Positions 19,701-29,266 of a DNA stretch of 64,000 nucleotides are shown here, piece by piece. The position numbers and the translations under genes are program-made. Every line of letters begins with the position of its first letter. The first letter of the stretch is position 1. The notes below the pieces were generated by a model that was given only the letters and a program-made list of their open reading frames with translations, was not told the origin of the DNA and searched no databases. Origin of the DNA: Nocardioides daedukensis (GTDB lineage Bacteria; Actinomycetota; Actinomycetes; Propionibacteriales; Nocardioidaceae); the NCBI RefSeq assembly GCF_013408415.1, contig NZ_JACCAA010000001.1, forward strand, positions 2,046,001 through 2,110,000, read 5' to 3'.

Positions 19701-19963
19701 GCGCCGGGGATCGACGCGGTGTTCGCGTCGAGCTGCCGCGAGGGGTAGTTCAGGTGCGCCGCGACCTGCAGGCCGTTGAGGTCCTCGTTGGTGACCCAGA
19801 CGCCGCCGTCGTGGAGCTGGAGGTCGGCGACCTCGGTGCCGTCATGGAGGATCGCCAGCGTGGCCAGGGTGACACTGAGCGCGGAGAACGCGACCACCGT
19901 GCGGTGGCGGGCTGACGGAAGGAAGCGGGCTGAGGGACGGAGCCGGCGCAACGAGCCCATCAC
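13706..19963 (-). CDS. Giant cell-surface protein with Ig-like and fibronectin type III repeats
   Basis: 2,085 codons, start GTG 19963 or the adjoining ATG 19960; no clear Shine-Dalgarno. A basic N-terminus and one hydrophobic helix (about 22-39) form a signal anchor. Residues 45-395 look like a beta-propeller of short repeats; about 400-1480 carry at least six bacterial Ig/cadherin-like repeats with the motif VLxNDxDPxG (VLANDLDADGD, VLTNDTDPLGG, VTANDIDPEGG, VLANDEDPDG), typical calcium-binding linkers. About 1500-1960 holds Fn3-like units (VEVDWSGAEPNGAPITGYRL), and the tail (about 1970-2085) is cysteine-containing and unlike the rest. First gene of the cluster. Probably a long adhesive or scaffolding rod; the bifidobacterial FN3 protein is the closest described parallel. 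Confidence 0.9.
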   Translation of the reverse strand: MMGSLRRLRPSARFLPSARHRTVVAFSALSVTLATLAILHDGTEVADLQLHDGGVWVTNEDLNGLQVAAHLNYPSRQLDANTASIPGAGFDLSQEANAVVLSTGGTRLSAVDTATWATDATPANLPDSAHASQGSDVVAISDPNAGKVWAVPAGEVASFDAESAVPVLKGTVGVRAVTGKDDVIHTVAPNGTLRDLRREDGEWLVEKVGSTPDISDLELQDLQMTAVGGTGVVFNPDGGWIAWPDHEEDLSDAGALQVQQPGADTGVVALAGPSGLVQVQLDGEGTTTLEAPAGGTPVAPVSVGDCVYAAWAGTGAYLRDCADDADDVAVTAYPQLKTSQELVFRTNRDVVVLNDPTNGDIFLVNENMQEISDWETVLANLNQDENDKKDKTVAVAERSEHNTTPEPRDDDFGVRPGESITLPVLANDLDADGDILVASVKDREVKGLGRLEPVRDGRAVRISVDSDARAGRKASFTYTADDGRENGTAEATVSLTVRGEQQNGHVEQLVPERDSAMTIRSRGTGEHHIISEWVDPDGDPFWVSKVEFPEGLSGTYRPDGLIQVRDDGRSGLPRDRKIKVTLTDGKLNGSHTVDLTTTVLPVNGKAKPVANADYVTTLARDDGGDHSVTVRPVDNDLDPNGDELYFSLAGRTPEGLEVEQNADDSLTITGTKPGSTDYIEYTVTDGSASATSVVRVDTIAPRDAQPIPDNDLAVLPPSGEVLVDVLTNDTDPLGGVLVVESVNVGQNSQITAEVVDHESIKLSDVSMEEGQSVTITYDVGNGSLTGTGNVTVVLDPSRTPDAPVAADDAAVVRSGDVVTVDVLDNDLSPTDLPLTVMPLDEGAVSSGANLGEAWVSENKVRFRATGDSGLARVQYTVRDTEQRTHSATVELSITPTSGSNAAPRPEPLTGRLVQGGEVIMPVPLEGVDPDGDSVSLVGLDIENAPRKGSITFDGSSIVYTAASGEQNRGTDTLSYVVEDEFGRQGTGEVRIGIAAPPSNNLPPIAITDERDVRPGRVLAVPVTANDIDPEGGALAIIDGIEQVEGPSAPAEVEDGRIKLRTPREESTLTYRYTIRDDLGAESTADLVVKVRKDAPAQPPIARDDRIPVADIISKTRITAEVLANDEDPDGAIGELTPELAPELLDAGIEVTSDGQLDIPVLPERQLVTYRLTDPDGEVGTAIVVVPGSDTEAARRPAIKPGAELPIEIDAGTSREIDLNDYVVVREGRTPTLPFSEAIIPGPGHDGSKLKTADDVITFGAASDFHGPTSVSAVVSDGADSDDADALTSTVTLPIFVNANGNTQPDLRVPAISVATGEPWTGDLDLLASDPDPGDQDKLTFTVDEVESGLDVEISDGGGEITVQPSSGTGPGQYQFDLSVSDQKTAPVRRTANVTVVESTRDLIAVRDAQLTAESGEPIEIDLDDYVTSNPFESDGEPVTVVKGPDVVAGDATVELNDRVVTATPGKDFNGTVRMTYVLADATGLAEREVQGQISLNVRGRPAAPTSISADASNAQVEVDWSGAEPNGAPITGYRLTWTSSGGDSGETTIQGARTTHTVTGLTNGDSYRFRVFAINEVGESEAASPWSRDVVPDYVPATPTDVAVSFDDSSLHVTWSMPDYDGSPVERFEVSSNGRIIDAGTDLRETLASLTNGTTYKIKVRAVNAAEADPHGTAGASAWSPVVSEHPNAEPTVTAVAIVADAPDADPSAQLSWTPEAGGHQVADFQVRRTGGAVVACSGPATGTSCRLSLAGGGRDQQFQVRLLNRANPDKKRGIDGWGPWSTSTAKVTGATTPDPVQNLKVTPTGVSGQAKVAFDYSSQNMNNADSVEFYTNRTGPSAIKSGTGHHEFTVSGLSNGTGNTVEVWAKTYANSSVGGGSADSARRQVSVNTFGPCTVDVSNPRPGYRSVTFDWRVNSNGRNCSWSGNGGFPSGSGGSKSGSHKVTTSGDDQSVTLKVTVTTSTGSGDPSVASRSDSASGTSFKLRSNIYDAGDAPVPSGNCWADCYWIGVEAWEAEPGSTIWCPITYSGSVDDGVTHWHESAAKADASGHLKSKLKGRRGIDGAPASRVGAAPGGQPANICRQNKP

Positions 19964-20103
19964 GCCCGAGACCTGCCCGCCATCGTCAATCCCCCCGATT
20001 GCTACCCACCCGTGGTATTCGCTCCGGGGTCAGGTTAGTTCAGATGTCGGCCCGGGCGAAACGCCAGCAGTCCGCTGCGTCTCGCCATCGGCCGTACGGC
20101 GGA

Positions 20104-20787
20104 TCACCCGCGCCAGGCGGCGTCGCCGGACAGGTCGGCGTACTCCCTGATCCAGGTGTGCATCGCGATCGCCGCGGCAGCCGAGGCGTTGATCGAGCGG
20201 GTCGAGCCGAACTGCGCAATCGAGAAGGTCCCGTCGACCACCTCGCGGGCCCCTTCGGAGAGTCCCGGGCCCTCCTGGCCGAAGAGGAAGCAGACCTCGC
20301 GCGGCAGGGTCATCGTCTCCAGGTGCGCGGAGCCCGGCAGGTTGTCGATCCCCAGCAGGCGCACGCCCTTGGTGTGCAGGTGGGCAGCCAGCTCCGCGGC
20401 CGACTCGTGGTGGCGCACGTGCTGATAGCGATCCGTCACCATCGCCCCGCGCCGGTTCCACCGCTTGCGTCCGACGATGTGCACCTCGGCGGCCAGGAAC
20501 GCGTTCGCGGTGCGCACGATGGTGCCGATGTTGAAGTCGTGCTGCCAGTTCTCGATGGCGACGTGGAAGCCGTGCCGACGAGTGTCCAGGTCGGCGACGA
20601 TCGCCTCCATCGTCCAGTAGCGATAGCGATCCACGACGTTGCGCCGGTCGCCCGCCGCGAGCAGCTCGGCGTCATAGACCTCGCTGCCCGGACCCGTCGG
20701 CCACTCGCCGGGCCAGGGACCGACGCCGACCTCGTCGGGCCCGTGCGGCATCGGGTCATAGGGCGCGCGCTGCTCCTGGTCGTCCAC
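20104..20787 (-). CDS. TrmH/SpoU-family RNA 2'-O-methyltransferase
   Basis: 227 residues of a SPOUT-fold SAM-dependent methyltransferase. The three family motifs are present: N-IGTIVRTAN region (DFNIGTIVRTANAF), FLFGQEGPGL and STRSINASAAAAIAM, which together form the trefoil knot that binds S-adenosylmethionine. The target is a ribose 2'-OH in tRNA or rRNA; the exact nucleotide cannot be read from sequence. An N-terminal extension of about 60 residues, rich in Pro and acidic residues, precedes the catalytic domain. GTG 20787 is the start with the fullest match. It stands alone, divergent from the DedA pair, with 140 bases separating it from the giant surface gene. Confidence 0.92.
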   Translation of the reverse strand: MDDQEQRAPYDPMPHGPDEVGVGPWPGEWPTGPGSEVYDAELLAAGDRRNVVDRYRYWTMEAIVADLDTRRHGFHVAIENWQHDFNIGTIVRTANAFLAAEVHIVGRKRWNRRGAMVTDRYQHVRHHESAAELAAHLHTKGVRLLGIDNLPGSAHLETMTLPREVCFLFGQEGPGLSEGAREVVDGTFSIAQFGSTRSINASAAAAIAMHTWIREYADLSGDAAWRG

Positions 20788-20849
20788 GGGCAGAGGGTAC
20801 GTCGATCCTTCTGTCCCGCGATTGGTGCGGGGCAGATAACGTTCACCGG

Positions 20850-21500
20850 GTGACCGTGGACCCCTTGATGTTCGGCATCGACTGGATGGACTTCGAGTGG
20901 TGGCTCGAGATCTTCGGTCCCGCCCTGTTCTGGGTCTGTCTGGGCATCGTCTTCGTCGAGTGCGGCCTGCTCTTCCCGTTCCTTCCCGGTGACACCCTGC
21001 TGTTCAGCGTCGGGCTCTTCCTGGCGACCGGGAAGATCGAGATCTTCGACGCCGATCCCCTTGCCCAGCTGGTCGTCGCCTGCCTGCTGCTGACCGCTTC
21101 GGCGTTCGCCGGCAACGTGGTCGGCTACGAGATCGGGCGCAAGATCGGCACGCCGCTCTATCAGCGCGACGGACGATTCATCAAGCGCAAGCACTTCGAC
21201 CAGACCAGGGACTTCTTCGACCGGCACGGCAGCAGCGCCCTGGTGATCGGACGCTTCGTGGCGTTCGTGCGGACCTTCATCACGGTGGTCGCGGGCGCCA
21301 CGCAGATGAACCGACGCCGGTTCTGGCTCTGGAGCTTCATCGGCGCCGTGGCCTGGGTGGTCAGCGTGACGGCCCTGGGCTACTTCCTGGGCAAGCGGTT
21401 CCCCGCGCTCGGCGACAACATCGACCTCGCACTGCTGCTGATCATGGCGATCTTCGCGGTGCCGCTGATCGTGGAGTGGCGCAAGTCCCGCAAGGCGTGA
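20850..21500 (+). CDS. DedA-family membrane protein (first of tandem pair)
   Basis: 216 residues, GTG start at 20850. DedA/SNARE-associated family members are polytopic membrane proteins implicated in membrane homeostasis and lipid-carrier recycling (undecaprenyl phosphate flipping in some). The diagnostic motifs are here: the reentrant-loop segment FVECGLLFPFLPGDTLLF, the GYEIGRKIG turn, and GRFVAFVRTFITVVAG with the conserved arginines. The end is basic (EWRKSRKA). A closely related gene follows 43 bases downstream, so this is a tandem duplication. Confidence 0.93.
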   Translation: MTVDPLMFGIDWMDFEWWLEIFGPALFWVCLGIVFVECGLLFPFLPGDTLLFSVGLFLATGKIEIFDADPLAQLVVACLLLTASAFAGNVVGYEIGRKIGTPLYQRDGRFIKRKHFDQTRDFFDRHGSSALVIGRFVAFVRTFITVVAGATQMNRRRFWLWSFIGAVAWVVSVTALGYFLGKRFPALGDNIDLALLLIMAIFAVPLIVEWRKSRKA

Positions 21501-21543
21501 GCAGGACGCTGAGCTTTCACCGGCTCCCGCTACCCTTCGTCGG

Positions 21544-22230
21544 GTGAACCCGGACCTGTTCGAGCCCCTGCTCCTCGGCATCAAGTGGATGGACCCCGAA
21601 TGGCTCCTGGCGGAGTTCGGGCAGGAGATGTTCTGGGTCTCCATCGCGATCGTCTTCATCGAGTGCGGGCTGCTGTTCCCGATCCTCCCGGGCGACTCGC
21701 TGCTGTTCAGCGTGGGCCTGTTCATCCACCGCGCAGGTGCCGGCGAGGCCGGCATCGACGTCAACATCTTCGTCGCCTGCCTGGCGCTCTCGATCGCGGC
21801 GTTCCTGGGCAACGTGACCGGCTATGAGATCGGCCGGGCGATAGGACCGAAGATCTATGAGAAGCGCGGCAGGTTCCTGAAGCCTGAATATTTCACCAAG
21901 ACCGAGGTCTTCTTCGACAAGCACGGCGCCAAAGCCCTGGTCCTGGGTCGCTTCGTGCCCATCGTCCGCACGTTCATCACCCTGGTCGCCGGTGTCGGCA
22001 AGATGAACCGCAAGCACTTCTTCGTCTGGTCCGCGGTCGGCGCGGTGCTGTGGGCCACCGGGATCACCCTGCTCGGCTACTTCCTCGGTGGGATCGAGTT
22101 CCTGCAGCACAACATCGAGGCCGCGATCCTGGTCATCGTCTTCATCTCGGTCCTGCCGATGCTCTTCGAGTGGTGGAAGCACCGTCGCGAGGCCATCGAG
22201 CTGATCGACGACGTGACCGACGACCTCTGA
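21544..22230 (+). CDS. DedA-family membrane protein (second of tandem pair)
   Basis: 228 residues, GTG start at 21544. Paralogue of the preceding gene with the same blocks: FIECGLLFPILPGDSLLF, GYEIGRAIG, and GRFVPIVRTFITLVAG, where the FVPIVRTF form is the canonical one (the upstream copy has FVAFVRTF). It has a longer loop after the first block (IHRAGAGEAGIDVN) and an acidic C-terminus, unlike the basic end of its neighbour. The pair is probably co-transcribed. The sequence difference at the conserved arginine region suggests the copies have diverged in substrate or partner, but this is inference. Confidence 0.93.
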   Translation: MNPDLFEPLLLGIKWMDPEWLLAEFGQEMFWVSIAIVFIECGLLFPILPGDSLLFSVGLFIHRAGAGEAGIDVNIFVACLALSIAAFLGNVTGYEIGRAIGPKIYEKRGRFLKPEYFTKTEVFFDKHGAKALVLGRFVPIVRTFITLVAGVGKMNRKHFFVWSAVGAVLWATGITLLGYFLGGIEFLQHNIEAAILVIVFISVLPMLFEWWKHRREAIELIDDVTDDL

Positions 22231-22291
22231 TCCACTCGAGCTGAGGCTCGCGCCTGGGCCCACGTCTGGGATGTCGGCCTAGAGTCGGGAC

Positions 22292-23455
22292 ATGGCACGC
22301 CACGCAGATCGACTCGACGGGATCCCGCCCACGATCTTCACCGAGATGTCAGCGCTCGCGATGCGCACCGGCTCGGTCAACCTGGGCCAGGGCTTCCCGG
22401 ACCAGGACGGACCGGCCTCGGTGGTGGAGCGCGCAGTACGAGCGCTGCGCGACGGGGACAACCAATATGCGCCCGGCTCGGGTGTCCTGGCGCTGCGTGA
22501 GGCGATCGCCGCCCACCAGCACCGGCACTACGGCATCGAGCTCGACCCCGGCCACGAGGTGGTCGTCACCACCGGGGCCACCGAGGGGATCGCAGCTGCG
22601 CTGCTGGGGTTGGTCAATCCCGGCGACGAGGTGGTCGTGCTGGAGCCCTACTACGACTCCTACCTGGCGATGATCGCCTTCGCCGGAGGGGTACGCCGTC
22701 CGGTCACCCTGCGCGGGCCCGACTACCGACTCGACGTCGAGGCGTTGCGGGCGGCGGTGAACGAGCGCACCCGGGTGATGCTGATCAACACCCCACACAA
22801 TCCCACCGGCACCGTGCTGACCCGCGCGGAGCTGCAGTCGATCGCCGAGGTGGCCATCGAGCACGACCTGGTGGTAATCACCGACGAGGTCTATGAGCAC
22901 CTCACCTTCGAGGACCACGAGCACATCCCGTTGGCCACGCTGCCGGGGATGGCCGAGCGGACCCTGACCCTCTCCAGTGCGGGGAAGATGTTCTCCTTCA
23001 CCGGTTGGAAGATCGGTTGGGCAACCGGCCCACGCGAGCTGACCGGCGCGCTGCTCGGCGCGAAGCAGTGGCTCTCGTTCTCCAGCGGCAGCGCCCTCCA
23101 GCCGGCCGTCGCGCACGCGCTGGACAACGAGTCAGGGTTCTACGAGTCGCTGCGGGTCGACCTGCAGGGACGTCGTGACCAGCTCTGCGCCGGGCTGTCC
23201 GCCCTGGAGATGGAGGTGCGGGTGCCCGAGGGCACCTACTTCGCCTGCACCGACGTGGCGGCGTACGGCTGGAAGGACGCGCACGAGTTCTGCCTGGCCC
23301 TGCCCGAGCGGGCCGGGGTGGTGGCGATTCCGGCGCAGGCGTTCTATGACGACCAGGACGAGGGGCGGCACAAGGTGCGTTGGGCGTTCTGCAAGGAGGC
23401 CGACGTGATCGCCGACGGGCTCGCTCGGCTCAGCGCCGCCGACCTTCACGCCTGA
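22292..23455 (+). CDS. Fold-type I PLP-dependent aminotransferase (DapC/kynurenine-aminotransferase-like)
   Basis: 387 residues from ATG 22292. A cytosolic class I/II aminotransferase using pyridoxal phosphate: the cofactor lysine is Lys232 in SSAGKMFSFTGWKIGW, NTPHNPTG is the Asn motif binding the cofactor ring hydroxyl, and ITDEVYEHL carries the pyridine-nitrogen aspartate. The N-terminal GQGFPDQDGP and the YAPGSGVLALREAIA block are typical of the group containing mycobacterial DapC (N-succinyl-diaminopimelate aminotransferase) and methionine/glutamine transaminases. Substrate cannot be fixed from sequence. Its last 26 bases overlap the end of the convergent gene on the minus strand. Confidence 0.93.
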   Translation: MARHADRLDGIPPTIFTEMSALAMRTGSVNLGQGFPDQDGPASVVERAVRALRDGDNQYAPGSGVLALREAIAAHQHRHYGIELDPGHEVVVTTGATEGIAAALLGLVNPGDEVVVLEPYYDSYLAMIAFAGGVRRPVTLRGPDYRLDVEALRAAVNERTRVMLINTPHNPTGTVLTRAELQSIAEVAIEHDLVVITDEVYEHLTFEDHEHIPLATLPGMAERTLTLSSAGKMFSFTGWKIGWATGPRELTGALLGAKQWLSFSSGSALQPAVAHALDNESGFYESLRVDLQGRRDQLCAGLSALEMEVRVPEGTYFACTDVAAYGWKDAHEFCLALPERAGVVAIPAQAFYDDQDEGRHKVRWAFCKEADVIADGLARLSAADLHA

Positions 23456-24665
23456 GACGCGTCTGGTCGCGGAACCAGTCGCTGGCCGAGCGCCGGGTCA
23501 ACGCATAGACCACGTAGACGCAGGCGGCCGCCACCAGGAGCAGGAACGGTGAGGCGAAGGCCATCAGCAGGCCGAGCAGTCCCGCGCAGGCGGCGGAGAT
23601 GACCAGCAGCACACGAGCCCAGTCCTGACCCCGGATCACGAAGATGGCGAGTGCGGCAGCACCGAGCGCCCAGGCGACGAAGATCCCCGCCATCGCGATC
23701 GTTGCCGCCTTGACCTGCTCGAGGGTGAGGCCGGAGTCCTCGAAGCGCGACTCCTGCTCATACATCTCCTTGAGCAGGTCCGGCGAGCCCAACATCGCGA
23801 TACCAGCCAACAGCGCGCCGACGGCGACAGTGCCGGCGCAGATCCAGGTGGCCAGGCAGGCGCGGAGCACGTCGGTGGGTCGGGAGACGGGGGTGTGCTG
23901 TCCCCACTGCTGCTGCCACTGCTGCTGAGCCGCCTGGTGCTGCTCCCACTGCTGCTGACCCGGCTGGGTCAAGGTCTGGCCCGGCTCGCCGCCGTGTGCA
24001 CCGGAGACCGGCTCGTCGGGCTGCTGGCCGGTTGCGGACGACGTACCGAAGCCCGACCAGGTGCGCGGGCCGTCGCCGGAGTCGCCGGGTGCGATCGGGC
24101 CGGGCGGCACCTGGTTCGGCCCGAAGGACTGCTGGTCCCCCTGCTCGTTGCCGTGGCCGTTGCCCTGGCCCGATCCGCCCTGGCCCCAGACGTTCTGGGG
24201 CTTCTGCGGAGTACGACGCTCGACCGGTGCGGCGGCGATCCCGTTGAACCAGTCGCGAGACGGCTTGGTCCACAGCATCACGGCGCAGACCGCGACCAAG
24301 GAGGAGAGGAAGCCGCCGGTGACCAGGCCGGCAAGGAAGAGCGGGACCGCGGCGACCGAGAGCCCGATCCGCGCCGGCTTGTCACGCTGGAGGACGAAGA
24401 TGCCAAGGATTGCCGCGGCGGCGGCGCTGGCTCCGGCCACCATGGCTGCGATGTTGATGAACTCGAGGGCCTGCTCGAGCGAGACGTCCATGCCCTTGAA
24501 CGGTTCCTGGGACAGGGTCTCGGTGACCCGCTCGCGGTGGTCGATGGTGCGCAGGTTGCCGACGACCTCGAAGGCGTCGAAGACGACGAAGACGGATCCG
24601 ACGATGGCCACCCAACCCGACAGGGTCACCTGTGGCGGGCGGGGCAGCTTCTTGGCATCGCTCAT
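23430..24665 (-). CDS. Membrane protein of two homologous halves joined by a Gln/Gly-rich linker
   Basis: 411 residues, unknown family. N-terminal half (about 15-150) and C-terminal half (about 275-405) each contain four predicted transmembrane helices in the same order and resemble each other: both have a helix after an LEQ motif (SLEQALEFINIAAMVAG and TLEQVKAATIAMAG), a hydrophobic run ending in IFV, and a terminal aromatic motif (SRDWFNG and SASDWFRDQ). The halves are joined by about 120 residues rich in Gln, Gly and Pro, predicted to be disordered. ATG 24665. Its 3' end overlaps the convergent aminotransferase gene by 26 bases. An internal duplication followed by fusion is the simplest reading. 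Confidence 0.8.
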   Translation of the reverse strand: MSDAKKLPRPPQVTLSGWVAIVGSVFVVFDAFEVVGNLRTIDHRERVTETLSQEPFKGMDVSLEQALEFINIAAMVAGASAAAAAILGIFVLQRDKPARIGLSVAAVPLFLAGLVTGGFLSSLVAVCAVMLWTKPSRDWFNGIAAAPVERRTPQKPQNVWGQGGSGQGNGHGNEQGDQQSFGPNQVPPGPIAPGDSGDGPRTWSGFGTSSATGQQPDEPVSGAHGGEPGQTLTQPGQQQWEQHQAAQQQWQQQWGQHTPVSRPTDVLRACLATWICAGTVAVGALLAGIAMLGSPDLLKEMYEQESRFEDSGLTLEQVKAATIAMAGIFVAWALGAAALAIFVIRGQDWARVLLVISAACAGLLGLLMAFASPFLLLVAAACVYVVYALTRRSASDWFRDQTRLRREGRRR

Positions 24666-24710
24666 GGTTCAAGTCTCTCAGGCGACCATGACGCGGCAGG
24701 CACCGCGCGC

Positions 24711-24740
24711 CCCCCGGGGATCCGAAAAGATCCGAGGGGG
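24711..24740 (-). terminator. Hairpin downstream of clpB, likely terminator
   Basis: An inverted repeat 64 bases after the clpB stop: arms CCCCC and GGGGG at the base, a two-base internal loop on each side, then GGATC/GATCC around a six-base loop. No U-tract follows, which is common in GC-rich genomes. Its position after clpB and before the next minus-strand gene fits a terminator. Confidence 0.5.
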
Positions 24741-24803
24741 ACGCACGGCGCCATGCTGGAAGTCGAACCGCGACAGACGATCAGCGGGTCTGCGACAGCC
24801 TGA

Positions 24804-27401
<2,598 letters not shown>

Positions 27402-27470
27402 TGGGCGTTGCCCCCTCATGCGTGACGATGACGGCACCCAGTGTGTCCGTCATCGATGTCAACGCGCGAG

Positions 27471-27495
27471 AAGTTGAGTCCATTCCACTCAACTT
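27471..27495. promoter_or_regulatory. HAIR operator (HspR site) upstream of clpB
   Basis: Perfect inverted repeat AAGTTGAGT-N7-ACTCAACTT, matching the HspR-associated inverted repeat pattern (CTTGAGT-N7-ACTCAAG) with G/C exchanged at the outer position. The same arms occur upstream of dnaK at 37901-37925, with different spacers, and a hspR gene is present at 33659-34069. HspR is expected to repress clpB here until heat shock. Confidence 0.9.
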
Positions 27496-27571
27496 TGACT
27501 TTTTTCCGGCGAGGTAGAGCCCGGTCGAATCAACGAGTCACGGCATCTCGGTTGCCGAGTCCTCGAGGAGC

Positions 27572-28990
27572 TCAGACCGGCTGGTCGACCGTCACTCGGG
27601 CGTAGGCGGTCGACGGAGGCGGAGGCGGCGTGAAGTCGGGGACGTCGAGGGCGTCGAGCCCCTCGAGCTCCCGCAGCCGCTGCTGGATGATTGACTCGGT
27701 GTCGACGTACTCCTGGGCGATCTCGATCAGGACGTCACCCACGTCGGCCAGCTCTGTCCGGGTCACGGTGCTGACCTCGACGAACTCGTCGAGCAGTGCC
27801 TTCCACTGCCGATAAGGACCGTGTGCGCCCAGGCCGATGGTGTCCGGCCGCTCCCAGGGAGCCTGGATCTCGGCCCCGGCGGCCTCGGCCCGAGCCACCG
27901 CAAGGTTGTCGCAGATGAACGGGGCGATCACACCGCCAAGAAAGGAGAGCGTCTCCGCATTGACCTCGAGACCCTGGGTGGAGGCATCGAGGAGCCCGGG
28001 CTTGCGGAGCAGGAAGGCGTCAGCGTTCTGACCCGTGACCTCGCTCAGGGCGCTGGTCAGGCTGGTCCGGACGCTCGACTCCTCGCCGCGCACGGTCGTC
28101 TTGAGCTCGTCGAGGTAGGTGCGCACGTTCTCGTAGACGCCCATGGCCGTGTCCGCGCCGTATTGTTTCTGCGCGGGTGACGGAGCCTCGTCCGCCGGTG
28201 TCATGCCGGAGAGCGCGGCGACGATGGTCCGGCCGTTCGCGATGATCAGGCTGCTCGTGCCACCGGTGATGAAGAGGCTGGCCCCGGCCAGCACCGCGCC
28301 GATGATCTTCAGGTCCGCGGCGGAGCTGCTGGACTTGCGCTCGCGCATCACCTCGAGCACGTCGTCGGCGATCACGGGCAGGTCCTGGCGGAGCGCGCGG
28401 AAGAGGTTCTGCTCGCCGGCGAGGTTCATCCCGAGGATGCCCAGGATGGCCAGTTGTCCGCGGACGACGCCCGGGAGCTTGTTGCTGTAGGCCAGCGAGA
28501 AGCTGTCCATCACGCCCTGCATCGGCAGGATCTCTCCGCAGAACGAGGTGAGTGCGCCGTCGAGGTCGTCGTTGGAGGTCTCGAGGCTCGGGTCGGCCGA
28601 TGCGCCGGTCGTGCTGACGTGGGTGCTCACGTTGATGACGGAGATGGCGTTGCGGATCTTGCCCAGCGGCGCCTCGAAATCGAGCGGGTGCGGCAGGCCC
28701 TTCCACTCGAGGAAGAGGTCGAAGATGCGCTCGTACCAGTCCGCCCACACCGCCCTGAAGTCGGTTTCGGCCGTTCCGGCGAACTCGTCGGACTTGAGCC
28801 AACCGTCCTCCCCCACGATCTGCACACGCAACCCGTCGTGGCTCAACACGTACGTCGAGACCGGCGCGACGGACATGTCGGAGATCCAACCCTCGTCCGA
28901 CTTGTGCCAGCCCCTGTCAGCCATGTCCCATTCGATCGCCGCGTCGGCGATGCGGGCGGCGGTCCCGGTGAGCTCGTCATAGGTGGACAT
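27572..28990 (-). CDS. Unknown protein with a WXG100-like C-terminus and T7SS-type tail signal
   Basis: 472 residues, function not recognised. ATG 28990 is preferred (GGAAG about 10 nt upstream). The middle (about 240-275) has one Gly/Ala/Ile-rich hydrophobic stretch (AGASLFITGGTSSLIIANG) that could be membrane-inserting. The C-terminal 90 residues form an amphipathic helix pair with the form VTRTELADVGDVLIEIAQ, then YVDTE at 428-432, which fits the YxxxD/E secretion signal of type VII substrates, followed by a Pro-rich end. There is no signal peptide. No ESX core genes are in the window. A secreted pore-former or toxin is possible but not shown. Confidence 0.6.
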   Translation of the reverse strand: MSTYDELTGTAARIADAAIEWDMADRGWHKSDEGWISDMSVAPVSTYVLSHDGLRVQIVGEDGWLKSDEFAGTAETDFRAVWADWYERIFDLFLEWKGLPHPLDFEAPLGKIRNAISVINVSTHVSTTGASADPSLETSNDDLDGALTSFCGEILPMQGVMDSFSLAYSNKLPGVVRGQLAILGILGMNLAGEQNLFRALRQDLPVIADDVLEVMRERKSSSSAADLKIIGAVLAGASLFITGGTSSLIIANGRTIVAALSGMTPADEAPSPAQKQYGADTAMGVYENVRTYLDELKTTVRGEESSVRTSLTSALSEVTGQNADAFLLRKPGLLDASTQGLEVNAETLSFLGGVIAPFICDNLAVARAEAAGAEIQAPWERPDTIGLGAHGPYRQWKALLDEFVEVSTVTRTELADVGDVLIEIAQEYVDTESIIQQRLRELEGLDALDVPDFTPPPPPSTAYARVTVDQPV

Positions 28991-29266
28991 GGCGTTCACA
29001 CTTCCGTCTGCGGCCGGGCCAACCCCGGCGTCCACCTATAAGTGCCCGGTGACATACGCCCGAAACCCAGCATTGGTTCTGGGCAGGTTCGAGTCTCGCG
29101 CCAGGGTCCCTCGGGCGTCGGCGCCACGTCAGGGGCGATCCAGTCAGGGTCGAGAGCAGCAGACCGCCCATGCGGCGATCGTGCCGGTGGTCCCGGCACA
29201 CTCCAGGCAGGGTCGCACTCAAGGAAAGGTCACTCGGAGCAGGCTCGGTCACCGCCCCGGGAGGTC

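Noticed and set aside
24765..24785. GGTTCGACTTCC on the minus strand resembling a tRNA T-loop
   Set aside because: Stem arms are not complementary and there is no matching 5' half within 80 bases.
29085..29105. tRNA-like T-arm sequence GGTTCGAGTCTCGC
   Set aside because: The surrounding stem does not pair (one of five pairs fails) and no acceptor or anticodon arm is present.
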